Below are positions 23,601 to 33,863 of a stretch of 64,000 nucleotides of DNA, piece by piece. Each line of letters starts with the position of its first letter. Position 1 is the first letter of the stretch. The notes beneath the pieces are model-generated. The model was not told where the DNA came from, made no database searches, and saw nothing but the letters and a program-made list of their open reading frames with translations. Source of the stretch: Locusta migratoria (taxonomy: Eukaryota > Arthropoda > Insecta > Orthoptera > Acrididae); assembly GCA_026315105.1 (NCBI GenBank), contig CM048750.1, positions 166,622,549 to 166,686,548 on the forward strand, written 5' to 3'. Both the position numbers and the translations under genes were made by a program.

Positions 23601-24315
23601 GTGATAATGTTCCTTGATGTTCACATGTTAGACGACAATCTCAAGAGGATTTCACGATGCCGTAACTGGTTATACCGGCGGGTGGTGACCATCTTAAGAT
23701 GAAATGCACGTGCTACAGCGGTGACGTAACGGTCCCGTTACGTTGTCAACGCGACGGCAAAATTACATCACCGCATACCGCACCTACATTTACTTGAAAG
23801 AGACTACTGACCGATCAAACTGGTTACGGCACTGTAAAATGCTCTTATAATTGTGTCGATGAGAACATAAATTTGCCATTTTCCGAGATACCAGTAGCCT
23901 CGAGGATACATTACCGAGTACTGAGCGCTTTGTAGTATCTTAAATCTGAGTAGAAGACATATGCCGGATAGCGGACTCACAATAAAAATATTTTACGCTC
24001 CTTTTGTTTCCTTTCTCCATATTTCATTTTTTAACAATGGCACAACAGAAAATAAAAAATGTACAACACAATCACTTGGTCCACAAGCCGACTATTACTT
24101 AATGCAAGGACGATTCCCACAGTAACAGCAATTATATAAGGCGACAATAGAAAATTATGAAAAGAAATAGCATGTTCCGTGAGTTACTCTTCAAATGAAG
24201 TAATTGATAACTATGTAAACATGTATTTGAAAATGCTACTTTATAGTTGACTAGCTGTTAACCCCCCCCCCCTCTCTCTCTCTTTTCCACCTTTCTCTTT
24301 CGTCAAAGTTTTTTT
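23600..24315. other. No gene recognised
   Basis: A unique-looking sequence with a C-run followed by (CT)n near 24261-24283. Confidence 0.5.
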
Positions 24316-24319
24316 TTGC

Positions 24320-24960
24320 GAGGTACCCTCTGTCATGTACCACACAAACATTTATATACGCAGTGATCTTTCTCTTGGTTTAAAGGTCATGTGTGCATAA
24401 ATTTATCAAGATTGGAGCAAAACTATACATTTTGTAAAATTCCGTGACTTAAGAACCCTCCACCATGCACCCAACGAAATTTTATACAGACAGTGACATT
24501 CCTCTTCGTTTTATGGTAGAGTGTGCAAAATTTCATCAATATCGGAACAAAAGAAACTCAGGGTCACATTGAAAAACTCCCTTTGTTGTTCTCAAATATT
24601 CCAGTTTTATTTCATACAACCCTTGTTCTGAGAATAACCAAAACAACAACAAAAACAGAAGGATCTGTTAAATTCGTCGAGCCGTTCTCAAGTTATGGCG
24701 CGACCAAGGTATTTAGGAATGCATTTTTATGTTGCAGAGTACCCTCCCCCACGCACCGTATGAAACTTAAGGTAGTCGGTGACCTTCCTCTTGTTTTGAA
24801 CGTCAAGCATGTGAAATTTCGTGAAGCTCGGAATGAAACTGTAGATTTCATGAATCTGTAGGAGAAGTATGCTCTGCCATGCACCTATCAATACTTTCTT
24901 AGCTGACGTTTTCTACCTACAAGCTACATTCCTGCCAAACTTCAGCTTCATAGGTGAATT
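24320..24960. repeat. Diverged tandem-like units of about 110-140 bp
   Basis: A unit begins with accctc-gccatgcacc, then a gacattcctcttcgtttta core, then gtgcaaaatttcatcaa and tcggaac. It can be traced at 24320-24440, 24450-24560, 24735-24850 and more weakly from 24866. Copies differ by roughly a third by eye. The 112-codon frame at 24523-24861 crosses unit boundaries and has no known domain. Confidence 0.55.
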
Positions 24961-24969
24961 AGATACGAG

Positions 24970-25510
24970 ATTTCGTGTTTAGTTACTAAGAGAGTGAGTG
25001 TACTTTCGCTTTTATGTAGATAGAGATTAAGAAAACAGATTGCTTAATTTTGGATGCAAGAGAATTAAGCGAGACTTTCAGACAAAAATAAATATTAAAA
25101 TGCAAATCTGTAATGCTAAATTTATTTGATACAAGGTCATGCCTGATGCGACAGTTTTACAGCATCTACAACTGAACTGTTGTGAGCGGTAGACATTTTC
25201 ATTTTGTTGAGGGGGGCGGGAGGGGCGCATTACAAAACGCTGCATAATCATCTGAAATTACATGCAAACTTTCTTGCAGGTCCCTAACTACTCCCGTTTT
25301 CCAATAATTGGCGCATAACTCTGGACATTCTATCGCGGTGGCCTCATTTATGAGGTCATATCTCCTGAGCTATGCGTTGTGCTCCTTTGTTTTTGGGTCA
25401 GGAATCTTCATGGCCGTACGGTGAACAGTTCACCAGTTTCATTGCAATCGAATGAATGGTTTATGAACAAAGAACAAACAAACAATATAAAGTTCTTGTG
25501 AAAGCGGAGT
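24970..25510. other. No gene recognised
   Basis: Nothing supportable was seen here. Confidence 0.5.
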
Positions 25511-25515
25511 ATATA

Positions 25516-25973
25516 ACAGGGTAGCGCAAAAGTAACTGGATAGTTGTTTAAAAAAAAAAAAAACTAAAGTAGCAGCAAAATATACATCAGCAAGAAGTTT
25601 TCAACCTTTAAGTTACCACTAAATGGTAATTATTACGCCTAGGCAGATTGGTATAAAATGCAACAACGTTTTCCAAGTGATTTTTAGCGTTGGAGCCATT
25701 TTTTGAAGGTAGATCTTTTCTTTGGAGAGTCGTCAAGGACTCTTGTTTCTTCACAGAAGACGCAAACCATTAATGAACTGAAAGACTACATACTCAACGC
25801 GCTCCGCGATTTGGAACGTGATACGACACTATGCCACAGAGTATGTACGTTATAAAGAGTCTTCTAAGATGAAGTAAAGGAAACGAAAAACAGTTTGAAA
25901 GTTTCATTTGTAGTGAAACTCAAATTCAGTCTTTTGTTTACCTCGGTGCTCGGAAACTTTTACGCCACCCTAT
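25516..25973 (+). mobile_element. Tc1/mariner-like internal-deletion derivative
   Basis: The ends are inverted repeats: ACAGGGTAGCGCAAAAGT at 25516 and ATAGGGTGGCGTAAAAGT at the other end, 15 of 18 bases matching. Inside, a possible N-terminus (ATG near 25625, reading MVIITPRQIGIK) is joined within about 200 bp to a C-terminal block, QTINELKDYILNALRDLERD near 25765-25825. That block is the typical end of a Tc1/mariner transposase. The DDE catalytic region is gone. The flanks are TA-rich, but the exact TSD is unresolved. It would need a helper transposase to move. Confidence 0.65.
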
Positions 25974-26199
25974 ATTTAAATTTTAAAAAATTACTAAATG
26001 ATACGTTGGTTGGCAATGACTGATGAGTTACGGGTATATAAAAACCACTGGAATAAATGTGTGTTCTCTTGGCTTTTCTCTGTCAAATTCTACGCGAATA
26101 TCTGCGTACACACGTACCTTTTTCAGTACACAACCTCTTGCCTTCAACTCTCGGTATTTCTATAAGCATTCTACATTATACAAAGATACTCTACAAATC

Positions 26200-26745
26200 A
26201 CATTTACGTCCCTGGCAGAGGGTTCAATACCCACTTTCATAACTTTTCTCTACCGTTCCATTCTCTAATAGCGCGCGGGAAGAAAGAACACCTAAATCGT
26301 GTTTTCGATCTGATTTCTCTTATTTTATTCGGATGGTCATGTCTCCCTAAGTAGGTGGGTGCTAGCAAGATATTTTCACATTCAGAACTAAAAGTCGGTG
26401 ATTGAAACTTCGCAAACAGATCACGCCGCAATGAATAACGTCTTTCTTTTAATGATTTCCACCCCAATTCGTGCAACATTTCCGTGAGGTGCTCCCCCCC
26501 CCCCCCACCCGTAACGTGGTAAAACAAAACGAGCTGCCCTTCTCTGAACCTTCTCAATGTCTTCCGTCAGTCCCACCTGGTGAGGGTCCCACAAGGGGCA
26601 ACAGTACTCCAGGAGAGGACGCACAAGTGTGATATAGCCAGTCTCTTTGGTGGAGCTGGTGCATCTTCGAAGCGTTCTGCCAATGAAACGTAACCTTTGA
26701 TTCGCCTTGGGCTTATCAATAATTATGTAGGGTATGTTCTCGGAT
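26200..26745 (-). mobile_element. LINE family B copy, 3' portion
   Basis: On the minus strand: a RPLLEYCCPLWDPHQVGLTE block at about 26620-26560, EDIEKVQRRAARFVL, then after a frameshift at a C-run (26497-26516) GWKSLKERRYSLRRDLF, and finally FFPRAIREWNGREKL. The 3' end (aaccctctgccagggacgt) is at about 26200. The frameshift coincides with the homopolymer, which may be a slippage event or an assembly error. Confidence 0.88.
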
Positions 26746-26759
26746 GCAATTCTTCCTTA

Positions 26760-27170
26760 ATTCGGCTCAATGTGGGCTCCTTGAATGCATATTTATGAGG
26801 AAGACAAGTTACACTAGATTGTAACGCTATGTTCTTAGCGCTAGTATCCATTTTTCGACCTACTTACATGAATTATGTCAACAGCTTTCTAGGTCGTTAT
26901 AAAAAGGGGGTTTGCACTTTCAAGAACAAATCATTTTTATGGAACTTTTTAACTCTTATAAATGTTAAGACTTTACGAAAATTAATGCTGAAATTCTCGG
27001 GATATGTAGGGAATAACTGATTTAATGTCACAAACAGAGCAAGTCTATTGCTGCACCGTTGACACACCGCGTAGTGACTAAAATACAACGGAACTATGGA
27101 AGGCACGGTGTCCATAAAGCCTCGCCACTGGCAGCTGTCCAGTGTCGGTGCATACGAACCTCGCGGCATC
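26760..27170. other. No gene recognised
   Basis: Opposed frames of 63 and 90 codons are present, without domains. Confidence 0.5.
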
Positions 27171-27178
27171 TCGCACCT

Positions 27179-27226
27179 ACTTAAAGCAACACCTTCTAAA
27201 ATACTCTAGAAGGTGTTGCTTAAAGT
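27179..27226. repeat. Strong 20 bp-arm hairpin
   Basis: ACTTAAAGCAACACCTTCTA at 27179-27198 faces its inverted copy at 27207-27226, with one mismatch and an 8-base loop. It is not obviously the end of a repeat, and the neighbouring sequence shows no T-run. Role unknown. Confidence 0.75.
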
Positions 27227-27500
27227 CACGCTTAATTCGATAGGAGCGACATTACAGCTCGAGGTCCCATGTACACCAGAAGTGCACAACAAACAAAATA
27301 GAGTCAAAGCTAGGCGCACAAAAATTTGTCAACATATCTAAATCGAGATGTCAGGTGTGACAAGGAAGGGTAAACAACTGTTACCGTACACATTTTGAAC
27401 AAAGAGCACAATGTTGTAAATAGCTAATATGCATGCCAGACAAATTTTATCTTAAAAAAAATGTGTAGTCGCCATCAGCTGTTTATTGTATATAAAACTT

Positions 27501-27531
27501 TACCGGTTTCGGATATTATCTATTTTCAGAA
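27501..27531 (-). ncRNA. Degenerate hammerhead-like motif, left arm of (b)
   Basis: Minus strand: CTGAAAA in place of CTGATGA, then TAGATAATATCC, then GAAAC-CGGTA. The GAAAC side is conserved, but the CTGATGA box and stem II are not, so catalysis is unlikely. Confidence 0.4.
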
Positions 27532-27655
27532 GAGTCTTAATAATTTTACGATCATGAATTATGCACAAGTTACAATGAAGTATGACACTACTATGTTATG
27601 TCATATTTCATTGTAACATGTCTATAATTCATGATTGTAGAATTATTAGGACTCT

Positions 27656-27686
27656 TCTGAAAATAGATAATATCCGAAACCGGTAA
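27656..27686 (+). ncRNA. Degenerate hammerhead-like motif, right arm of (b)
   Basis: This is the mirror partner of the left-arm motif with the same core changes (CTGAAAATAGATAATATCC then GAAAC). Identical changes in both arms suggest that they arose together. Confidence 0.4.
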
Positions 27687-27839
27687 AGTTTTAAATACAA
27701 TAAACAGCTGATGGCTGACTATGCATTTTTTAAAGTATATTACGACTGTTGACTCACACCTAAGCAAAAACTTCATCAAATTTTATCATCCTTTAGGTTT
27801 AAAAACATGGGATCTCTTATCTGCTACCTGGAATCCTCG

Positions 27840-28070
27840 CTTAGACTAGCTCAAAAGCGAGGTGGTGGAATGGTGACACAATGGACTTATGTGGGAGGAC
27901 GCCGGTTCAAACACGCCTCCGGCAACCCTGATTTAGGTTCTCCACGATTTCACTAAATCACTCCAGGCAAATGATTGGATGATTCACAGGCCGCAGCCGA
28001 TTTCCTTCCCAGGCCTGCCAAGAACTATATGTGCGTAAGCTCCGTCTCCAATTACGATGCTGCCATGTTT
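27840..28070 (+). mobile_element. tRNA-derived SINE, family D
   Basis: The tRNA-like head is aggtggtggaatggtgacac, with B-box GGTTCAAACAC and cctccggcaa. The body is gatttaggttctccacgatt, then ctaaatcactccaggcaaat, and the ending is ccgtctccaatta. This is the best-preserved family D copy here, and it also matches 2160-2376. Confidence 0.75.
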
Positions 28071-28304
28071 TAGTAACACTTTCAAATCCGGCTTCGTTAT
28101 GTATGGTGATTTTCTAACATATTTCACATTGGGTAGTTCATAGGACATGCATATTGCAAATTTCCTACTAGGTTCTGAGGCAAAAAGTTCTGCAGAATAA
28201 CGACGTCATCCGGTACAAGAAGAGGAATTATCGTGTTAATGTGTGGTTGCTGCAACTGAATCCACGGCACTGCAAATCGTGTTTGCTCCTTTAACAGAAA
28301 CAGT

Positions 28305-28920
28305 TATCTAAGAACTTTAGCAAATGCTGACTGATCGGCACAAATTATTTGCATTGATGTAAAAGAAATTATATTCTTGAATGAAATACAAAGTTTCCCT
28401 AACATCAGTTTTCTGTATGAGTGCATCACCAACAAATTTGAAATTTCGCAAATACATCTCGTCGCAACGAATAACGCCTTTATTTTAATGATTTTCATTC
28501 CAAATCGTGCAACATTTCCGTGACACACCCTCCCTTTAATCACAATAATCCAAAACGAACTGCATTTCTCTGAACTTTCTCTAAATCGTCAGTCAGTCCC
28601 ACTTTGTGTGAATTCCATACTGCGCAATACTACTCAAAAAGAGGACGCACAAGTGTTGCGTAGGCAGTTTCTTCAGTAGAACCGTTGCATCTTCTAAGTG
28701 TTCTGCCAACGAAACTTAAGCTTTGGTTCGCTTACCCTATATTATTTTCTGTGTTTTCTCCAATTTAAGTTGTTTGTAATTGTTACTTCTAGATATTATT
28801 TGTAGTTGAATTTACGGCCTGTAGTTTTGAATGATTTATCGAGTGAATGAAGTTTAACGGCTTTCTTTTAGTGGCCATATGGTTGACGAATTTCTAATAG
28901 TAAGACCAATAATAATTTCG
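28305..28920 (-). mobile_element. LINE family B copy, 3' portion
   Basis: The minus strand carries the RT thumb and C-terminal region. Nucleotide blocks match the copy at 57430-58150 (gttgcatcttctaagtgttc, tgccaacgaaac, cgcacaagtgt, agtcagtcccac). Readable peptide includes HGNVARFGMKIIK. The extreme 3' end (AIREWN and the tgtagat tail) is missing or replaced near 28305. Many frameshifts are present. Confidence 0.75.
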
Positions 28921-28924
28921 TTTG

Positions 28925-29065
28925 GCTTATTGGCCTAGTGCCACCACTCCGGCGACTTGCCTGTCCCTAGCCTACCCAGTTATCAAACCGGGGAAAGGAG
29001 ACCTACAGATTAACGTGGAATCCACGTGTCGTTTCTGACGACTCCTCACATCGTTGAGAGGTTAA
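28925..29065 (-). mobile_element. SINE family C, partial
   Basis: It shares gtgtccctaaccnagtta-like and taacgtggaancca-like blocks, then gtttctgacnactcctcac, with 7850-8115. The tRNA-like head is not present at its right end, so the copy is truncated. Confidence 0.6.
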
Positions 29066-29224
29066 AACCAATGTACATCTCCGTTACTTTTTATTCACCG
29101 CAAATCACGCCACCTTCTGTTATATCCCCTTATTCGCGTATTCGCTCACTTTCCTCTCCTCGTAACCCCTCCTCCATGCCCATAGACCTTACTCTTTTTT
29201 TTATTTTTTTAATCTTGTTACCAG

Positions 29225-29372
29225 TCCTTAGGCTTACAAACTACTTTAACTATCCTAAGGATATCACGCACGCACGCTCGCCCGAGGAAGGACTCCAACC
29301 TCCGATGGGGAGGAACCGCGCACTCCACAGCAAAGCGCTTTAGAGCTCTCGGCCATTCCACCGCGGCCCCAT
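29225..29372 (-). mobile_element. SINE type 2, tail truncated
   Basis: Minus-strand head gccgcggtggaatggccgag, B-box-like GGAGGTTGGAGTCC, body gcgtgcgtgatatcctta and agtagtttgtaagcc. The terminal acaaacattt is missing. Confidence 0.75.
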
Positions 29373-29379
29373 AGCTGCT

Positions 29380-29660
29380 AGCAGTCATGATTAAAACCTT
29401 AACGGTTTGGGTATATAACGTATTTGTTACTTATCTACTACGAATATAAACTGCCGTTATGTCTTGTTACCTGTAAGAAACTTTAGATTAGGTATTACTA
29501 CTGAAATATTGGAAACGTAAAATATGTGGAACACCTCGTAAGATTTAAGAGAGGCCTGATGGCCCTAATCTTAGCAGGTTAAATAAATAAACAAATACTT
29601 CTTCAATGATAAGTTTGGCAATAGGTATTTTTGTTTGAGTAATACTTTTAGCTTACATTT
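29380..29660. other. No gene recognised
   Basis: An AT-rich spacer between two SINEs. Confidence 0.5.
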
Positions 29661-29671
29661 GTTACTTTCTT

Positions 29672-29868
29672 GCCGGCCGCGGTGGCCGAGGGGACTGAGG
29701 CGCTCCAGACACGGTCTGCACGGCCACTACGGTCGGGGGTTCGAATCCCCCTCGGGCATGGATATTTGTGCCGTCCTTAGTGTCAGCTAGTTCATAAGTA
29801 GTTTGTAAGTTTAGGAACTGATGACCCCATAGTTAAGTCCCATAAGCTGTACAAACATTTGAACATTT
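29672..29868 (+). mobile_element. SINE type 1, full length
   Basis: A complete head, B-box and tail ending acaaacatttgaacattt. Candidate duplication: TTACTTTCTT at 29662-29671 and TTATTTTCTT at 29869-29878, 9 of 10 matching. Confidence 0.92.
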
Positions 29869-29879
29869 TTATTTTCTTC

Positions 29880-30685
29880 GTGGGTAGTGTGTTTAGGGAC
29901 ATTACTGGTAACCGAACACTGCAGAAAACAATGGGAGTGAGAGAAAAAATCGCGCTCTAATAACAAATGTTATTGACCAGGACGTTACGTAGGGAAGAGA
30001 GGCAAGTACTACCCCGAATGATTCATAAACGGTCGGCCAAAAACGACCTAGTTTGATACCGGAAGGACGGTGCTGTAATGGAAAACATTCAGACTGTGAC
30101 AGCGCAACGTTATCTCCCTGGGGGGCGGAAGCGAATTAACAACGGAAACGCGTTCGCAGCGACGAGGTTCGATCCCCAGGTTGCACGTAATGAAAGGCAC
30201 AGATCGACCATCGGCTGAACAAACAGCAGCAGTGGCGACAAAGCGCTCGTGTGTATCAGCGTCGACGCAGTCCGACACTTTGTGAATGGGTCGCCGGCGG
30301 CATAGAGGTATTGCTGAAATGTTGGAACCTCACATTATGTAAACGGTACGCGGTGTTAGCTCTTTGTCATCTGTTTACTGAAGGAAATAACCGCATGCGT
30401 TGCTGTTTGATGATAGATAAACGCGCCGTATGCTCATACCCTTCTCGTAATGTTTACGATCAACTGTAGATTTATATGCCGCGACTCCTCACGGCTGGTT
30501 CGTGTTTCCACGGAGTAAAAAAAGTTTAACTGGCCACCTGAAGAGATTTACATAAATCGTGAAATCTGCATCAGAAAACGAATCAACCAGCATCTTAACT
30601 CGCATTCTGCCGAATATTTCTCCCGTGTTTCTCGTATTGAGTATGGGAATTAGTAATGCGAAAGATCTTGCAGTAATTTTCGGGT
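29880..30685. other. No gene; possible tRNA-like patch at 30120-30180
   Basis: GAGGTTCGATCCCC near 30164 resembles a B-box, but no acceptable A-box or stems were found upstream. The rest is unassigned. Confidence 0.4.
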
Positions 30686-30689
30686 ATGC

Positions 30690-31775
30690 AGCCGGATCCC
30701 ATTGGCATTCTACAACGATATTTCGGCCCAGAGATGTCCGGCCATCTTCAGGTGAGTAGGCAACTACTGAAGAGCGCAGGTACGTTCGCGGTATTTATGC
30801 CGAGTATTGCGCATGCGAAATACGCTGGAGTCTTACTGCGCATGTGTTAGATGGTGACTTGCGCGGTACGGCCGAGCTGTGTGTGCTGCCCTCCGTGGTG
30901 AAAGTGAACACTCCTCGAATCATTGAGAATCGAATGATTCCGTCGATTCCACTGTGCCACGATAGCTTTAATTACAGGGTTCCAATTTTTACCCAGCTGA
31001 AAGCCGTTGTCACGATTTATAAAAATTGTCAGCAAGGCGTATTTCAACCGCTTCTTTGATGACTGAGTTCCAAAAGCCGGAAACTGGAGCTAAAATTGTA
31101 GTTTTGTTGTATTCCATGGAGTGTCCCATGGAAATGTAGTGTTCTGCTACTGCTTATTTAGCGCTCTTGAAATGTTCGAGTCATCTGACCTATGTAAGCA
31201 GAACCACGCTCGCATGGAATTTTATAAACGCCCGCTTTTTTCAGTAGCAAATCGTCTTTTACAGATCCGATTAGGGCTAAATTCTTCGCTGGCGGACGGA
31301 AGATGACCTGAATTTTATGTTTCCTTAGCAATCTGCCTATTTTAAGAGGACACATTGCCAGCGTAAGGAAGAAATGCAACTGATTTATCTTCATTGTCCT
31401 CGGTGCGTTGCTTCTTGTTATAGTTACGTATGGCCTTATTTGGCGTGGAGTGTAGCCATTCTCTTTGAACACTGTCTTCAAGTTTTCCAGTTCTGCAGTA
31501 AGATTTTCTTCGTCCGATGTCAAGTGTGCTCGATGTATAAGCGTACTAAGGACACCAGCGGTTTGTGCGGGATGATGGCAGCTGGACGCCTGGAGGTATA
31601 GATCTGTGTGCGTAGGTATCCTGTACACAGAGTGTCCCAAAGAGCCATCATCCTTGCGTCGTACTAGCACGTCAAGAAATGGTAAAGCTCCATCTTTTTC
31701 ACTCTCCATGGTGAAATTAATATTCTCATGTATTGAGTTCAAGTGACGGTGGAATTTCTCCAGTTCCTCTCAACT
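30690..31775 (-). mobile_element. Penelope-like element 3' part: RT thumb and GIY-YIG nuclease, broken
   Basis: A 194-codon minus-strand frame (31742-31158) begins in the RT C-terminal region (NSIHENINFTMESE, LPFLDVLVRRK) and ends in the GIY-YIG start AGVYKIPCERGSAYIGQ. A frameshift follows near 31158. The nuclease remainder is readable to about 30960 (INRDNGFQLGKNWNP). PLEs use this single-strand nuclease to prime their own reverse transcription. CERG replaces the usual C-x-C-G. The 3' UTR contains a hammerhead-like motif at 30711-30752. The palm with the catalytic aspartates is missing (5' truncation). Repeat sequence shared with 34843 starts directly at 31776. Confidence 0.9.
30711..30752 (-). 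ncRNA. Hammerhead-like motif in PLE 3' region
   Basis: Minus strand: CTGAAGATGGCC, loop, GGGCC, then GAAATATCGT. The stem II arms GGCC/GGCC pair. CTGAAGA differs from the CTGATGA core at one base, so activity is doubtful. Position after the GIY-YIG domain matches the copy at 50768. Confidence 0.55.
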
Positions 31776-31868
31776 ACGAGGAATTAAAAACAACACGTCG
31801 TTCTTCGTACGATAAATGATAATCTAGTGTCTAAAATGCCATATTAGCATTAGAAAAACAACTGCCTC
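31776..31868 (+). repeat. Dispersed repeat, copy 1 of 2
   Basis: About 90 bp (cgttcttcgtacgataaatg, ataatctagtgtctaa, attagcattag) is repeated at 34843-34927. It starts exactly where the PLE match ends, so it may be a flanking element or PLE-associated sequence. Confidence 0.75.
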
Positions 31869-31869
31869 C

Positions 31870-32365
31870 TGCATCCCCGCCAGACCGTCCTGGAGCCCCC
31901 TCCCCCAGAGAGGAGAGAACCGAAAAAAGGATCAATCCTCCCAATTGACTTTAGCGCCCCCCCCCCCCCCCGACCATGATCCTGGATACGCCACTGGCTA
32001 AGATGTACACGTTTTCCTTGTGTCTTATGACTACGTCAGGTCTATCACTAGTCGACAAGATGTTCCAAATGGAAGTTGGTTGCATTAGGTGTACAGATGT
32101 GTGAAGACTAATTTCCATGGCAAACAAATTATTCCCTAAGTTATCGGGCCTGGGAGAGCTTTTTTTCTGTTAACTGTATTGGCATCTTTACTGCACATTT
32201 TATCATTGCATTTTTAATTTAATTACCGAAGCGCATGAAAGACTGCCGCCCTTCATTTAGGCTTCTAATCGAGTTCTGTGGCTATGGTATATTGTTCCAG
32301 TTAGTGTCACTTGACTCTTCATTTCCCGTCAGAAAATTGCAGTTCATAGTAATAGAAGCAAAATC
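31870..32365. other. No gene; long C-run near 31957-31970
   Basis: A GC-rich part with two C-runs, then AT-rich sequence. No frame or known repeat was recognised. Confidence 0.5.
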
Positions 32366-32369
32366 TAGT

Positions 32370-32925
32370 AAAACAGAATTGGTAAGTGGTGTTCTCCGAT
32401 GAAGTGTTTATAGGCCCTTTGCTGTTCCTAATGGGAGACAATGCGATCAGTTATCTTAGACTATTTGCATATGATGCTATCATCTGCCGTTTAGTAAAGT
32501 CATCAGAATATTCAATTAAAAAATTAGAAAAAATATCTTCATGGTTGGCAAAGAAGAAGACTAAATACTTTGGTTACAAGATAAGGCACAAAAATCTAAA
32601 AGCCGTCAATTCAACTACATTCGTAGCAGTAACAGTTAAGGACAGCTTAATTCGCAACGATCACAGATATAATGTTATGGGAAAAGCGAACCAAAACTAG
32701 TTTTTTTTTTTCCCGAACACGCAACAAATCCGTCGATGATTGTCTACACAACGCTCTTCTGTCATCTGCAGAAGTATTGCTGTGATGTACGACATCCATA
32801 TGATATATTACGGATAGAAACATTGCAGAGAAAGGCAGATCGTTTCTTACTATTGCGGAATACCAAATATTTTGTTTACGACATCAGTAGACAGTATACG
32901 AAATCAATGCTGATTACATTAATAT
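32370..32925 (+). mobile_element. LINE family B fragment
   Basis: It carries GPLLFLMGDNAISYLRLFAYD around the active site (FAYD in place of FADD, a catalytic change), then NSTTFVAVTVKD, a YCCDVRHP block and ETLQRKADRFLLL. Segments between the blocks are deleted (for example near 32700). It is badly decayed and ends before the C-terminal block. Confidence 0.7.
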
Positions 32926-32947
32926 AAAGTATAGCGACCTGTCTGTA

Positions 32948-32980
32948 TTACCGGTTTCGGGCGCAGCCGGTCATCAGATA
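32948..32980 (-). ncRNA. Solo hammerhead-like motif
   Basis: Minus strand: CTGATGA (32971-32977), C, CGGC-TGC-GCCC as a short stem II, GAAAC (TTTC complement at 32955-32958) and CGGTA. The core boxes are intact. It points left, like the left-arm motifs of the inverted-repeat elements, but no right-arm partner was found. Confidence 0.55.
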
Positions 32981-33363
32981 ATCTGTCAAAATACAGTGTC
33001 ATAGGCACGAGTGTTTTACACAATAAAGCAGAACAACAACATTAAAATAGAACATACAAACCATCGTACAGAAAATGAAAAGCACTGACATATGGCACAC
33101 AAATTCAAAGAAAACAGTTAAGTATGAAATTAGAAAATTCCGTTTAATAGTCAAAACTGTATGAATGACTTTTTTTTAAATATCATAGATCACGTGAATT
33201 CATATTAAACACGAAAAAGGAAAGCTCTTTCTTAAAGAAGTTACACACTGTACATAAAATTTCACAATCCATTCATAATAAATGTTGTGAGGAGGCGATC
33301 CAATATTATGATACGTTCCAAAAAAAAGCAAAGCGACGATCGCTGGTATATAATTTTATTTGG

Positions 33364-33395
33364 ACGACCAGATTCGATGGCCTCTGCCATCATCA
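33364..33395 (-). ncRNA. Hammerhead-like motif with ATG-repeat expansion, left arm of (c)
   Basis: Minus strand: TGATGA, TGGC-AGAG-GCCA as a perfect stem II, TC, GAA, TCTGGTC. A15.1 is changed (GAAT). The CTGATGA box has expanded into about ten ATG units (plus-strand CAT tract to 33417), so the leading C is displaced. Confidence 0.5.
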
Positions 33396-33651
33396 TCATC
33401 ATCATCATCATCATCATGTCAAAAAATGTTTTACATAGCCGTTATCTTGTAATGTCAACTGTTGCTGTATAAAAATTTGAAGTGCATAGGTGCACTATGT
33501 CATTGTAAAATTTTACATATCACTATAAGTGACAGTACGATACTAAAATACACTGATAAGTAAAGTTTTACTACAATGACAGTGCACCTATGCACTTTAT
33601 TTTATACAGCTGTTGACATTACAAGTTAACCCCTGTGCACAACATTTTTGA

Positions 33652-33692
33652 CCAGATGTTTATGGCAGAGACTATCGAAACCGACCATCCAA
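33652..33692 (+). ncRNA. Hammerhead-like motif, right arm of (c), degenerate
   Basis: CAGATGTTTATGGCAGAGAC then TATC, GAAAC, CGACC. The GAAAC box is intact, but the first box is altered. It is the mirror partner of 33364-33395. Confidence 0.45.
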
Positions 33693-33863
33693 ATAAAATT
33701 ATATACCAGCGATACAGCTTTACCAATTTTGGAACGTTCTAAAATGTCTCCACTGTGTATGACAATTTCGTCGCTCCAGAAATAGTTCTGCATTCGGAAT
33801 TCTCCGAGTTGGATGACGTACGCGATATTCCATTGAGCCGTAGCATTACATCCCATTCAAGGC

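Larger units (their letters stand above)
27453..27734. mobile_element. Inverted-repeat element (b) with outward hammerhead-like motifs
   Basis: The arms at 27453-27587 and 27599-27734 are nearly complete inverted copies around an 11-base centre. The outer landmark is atgcat/ttttttaaa, and the inner one is caatgaaatatgaca. Each arm carries a motif ending in CCGAAACCGGTAAAG that points outward. There is no coding capacity. It is the smallest of four elements built to this plan. Confidence 0.8.
33300..33755. mobile_element. Inverted-repeat element (c) with outward hammerhead-like motifs
   Basis: The arms at about 33300-33516 and 33560-33755 are inverted copies. Shared blocks are gatacgttcc, cgctggtatataattttatt followed by tgga, gtgcataggtgcact, and ttgtaatgtcaac. 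The centre is about 43 bp. Both arms carry ATGGCAGAG...ATCGAA motifs that point outward. The left motif contains an expanded (ATC)n tract (33387-33417). Confidence 0.8.

Noticed and set aside
30120..30180. A tRNA-derived SINE head
   Set aside because: A B-box-like sequence is present, but no A-box or tail could be recognised.
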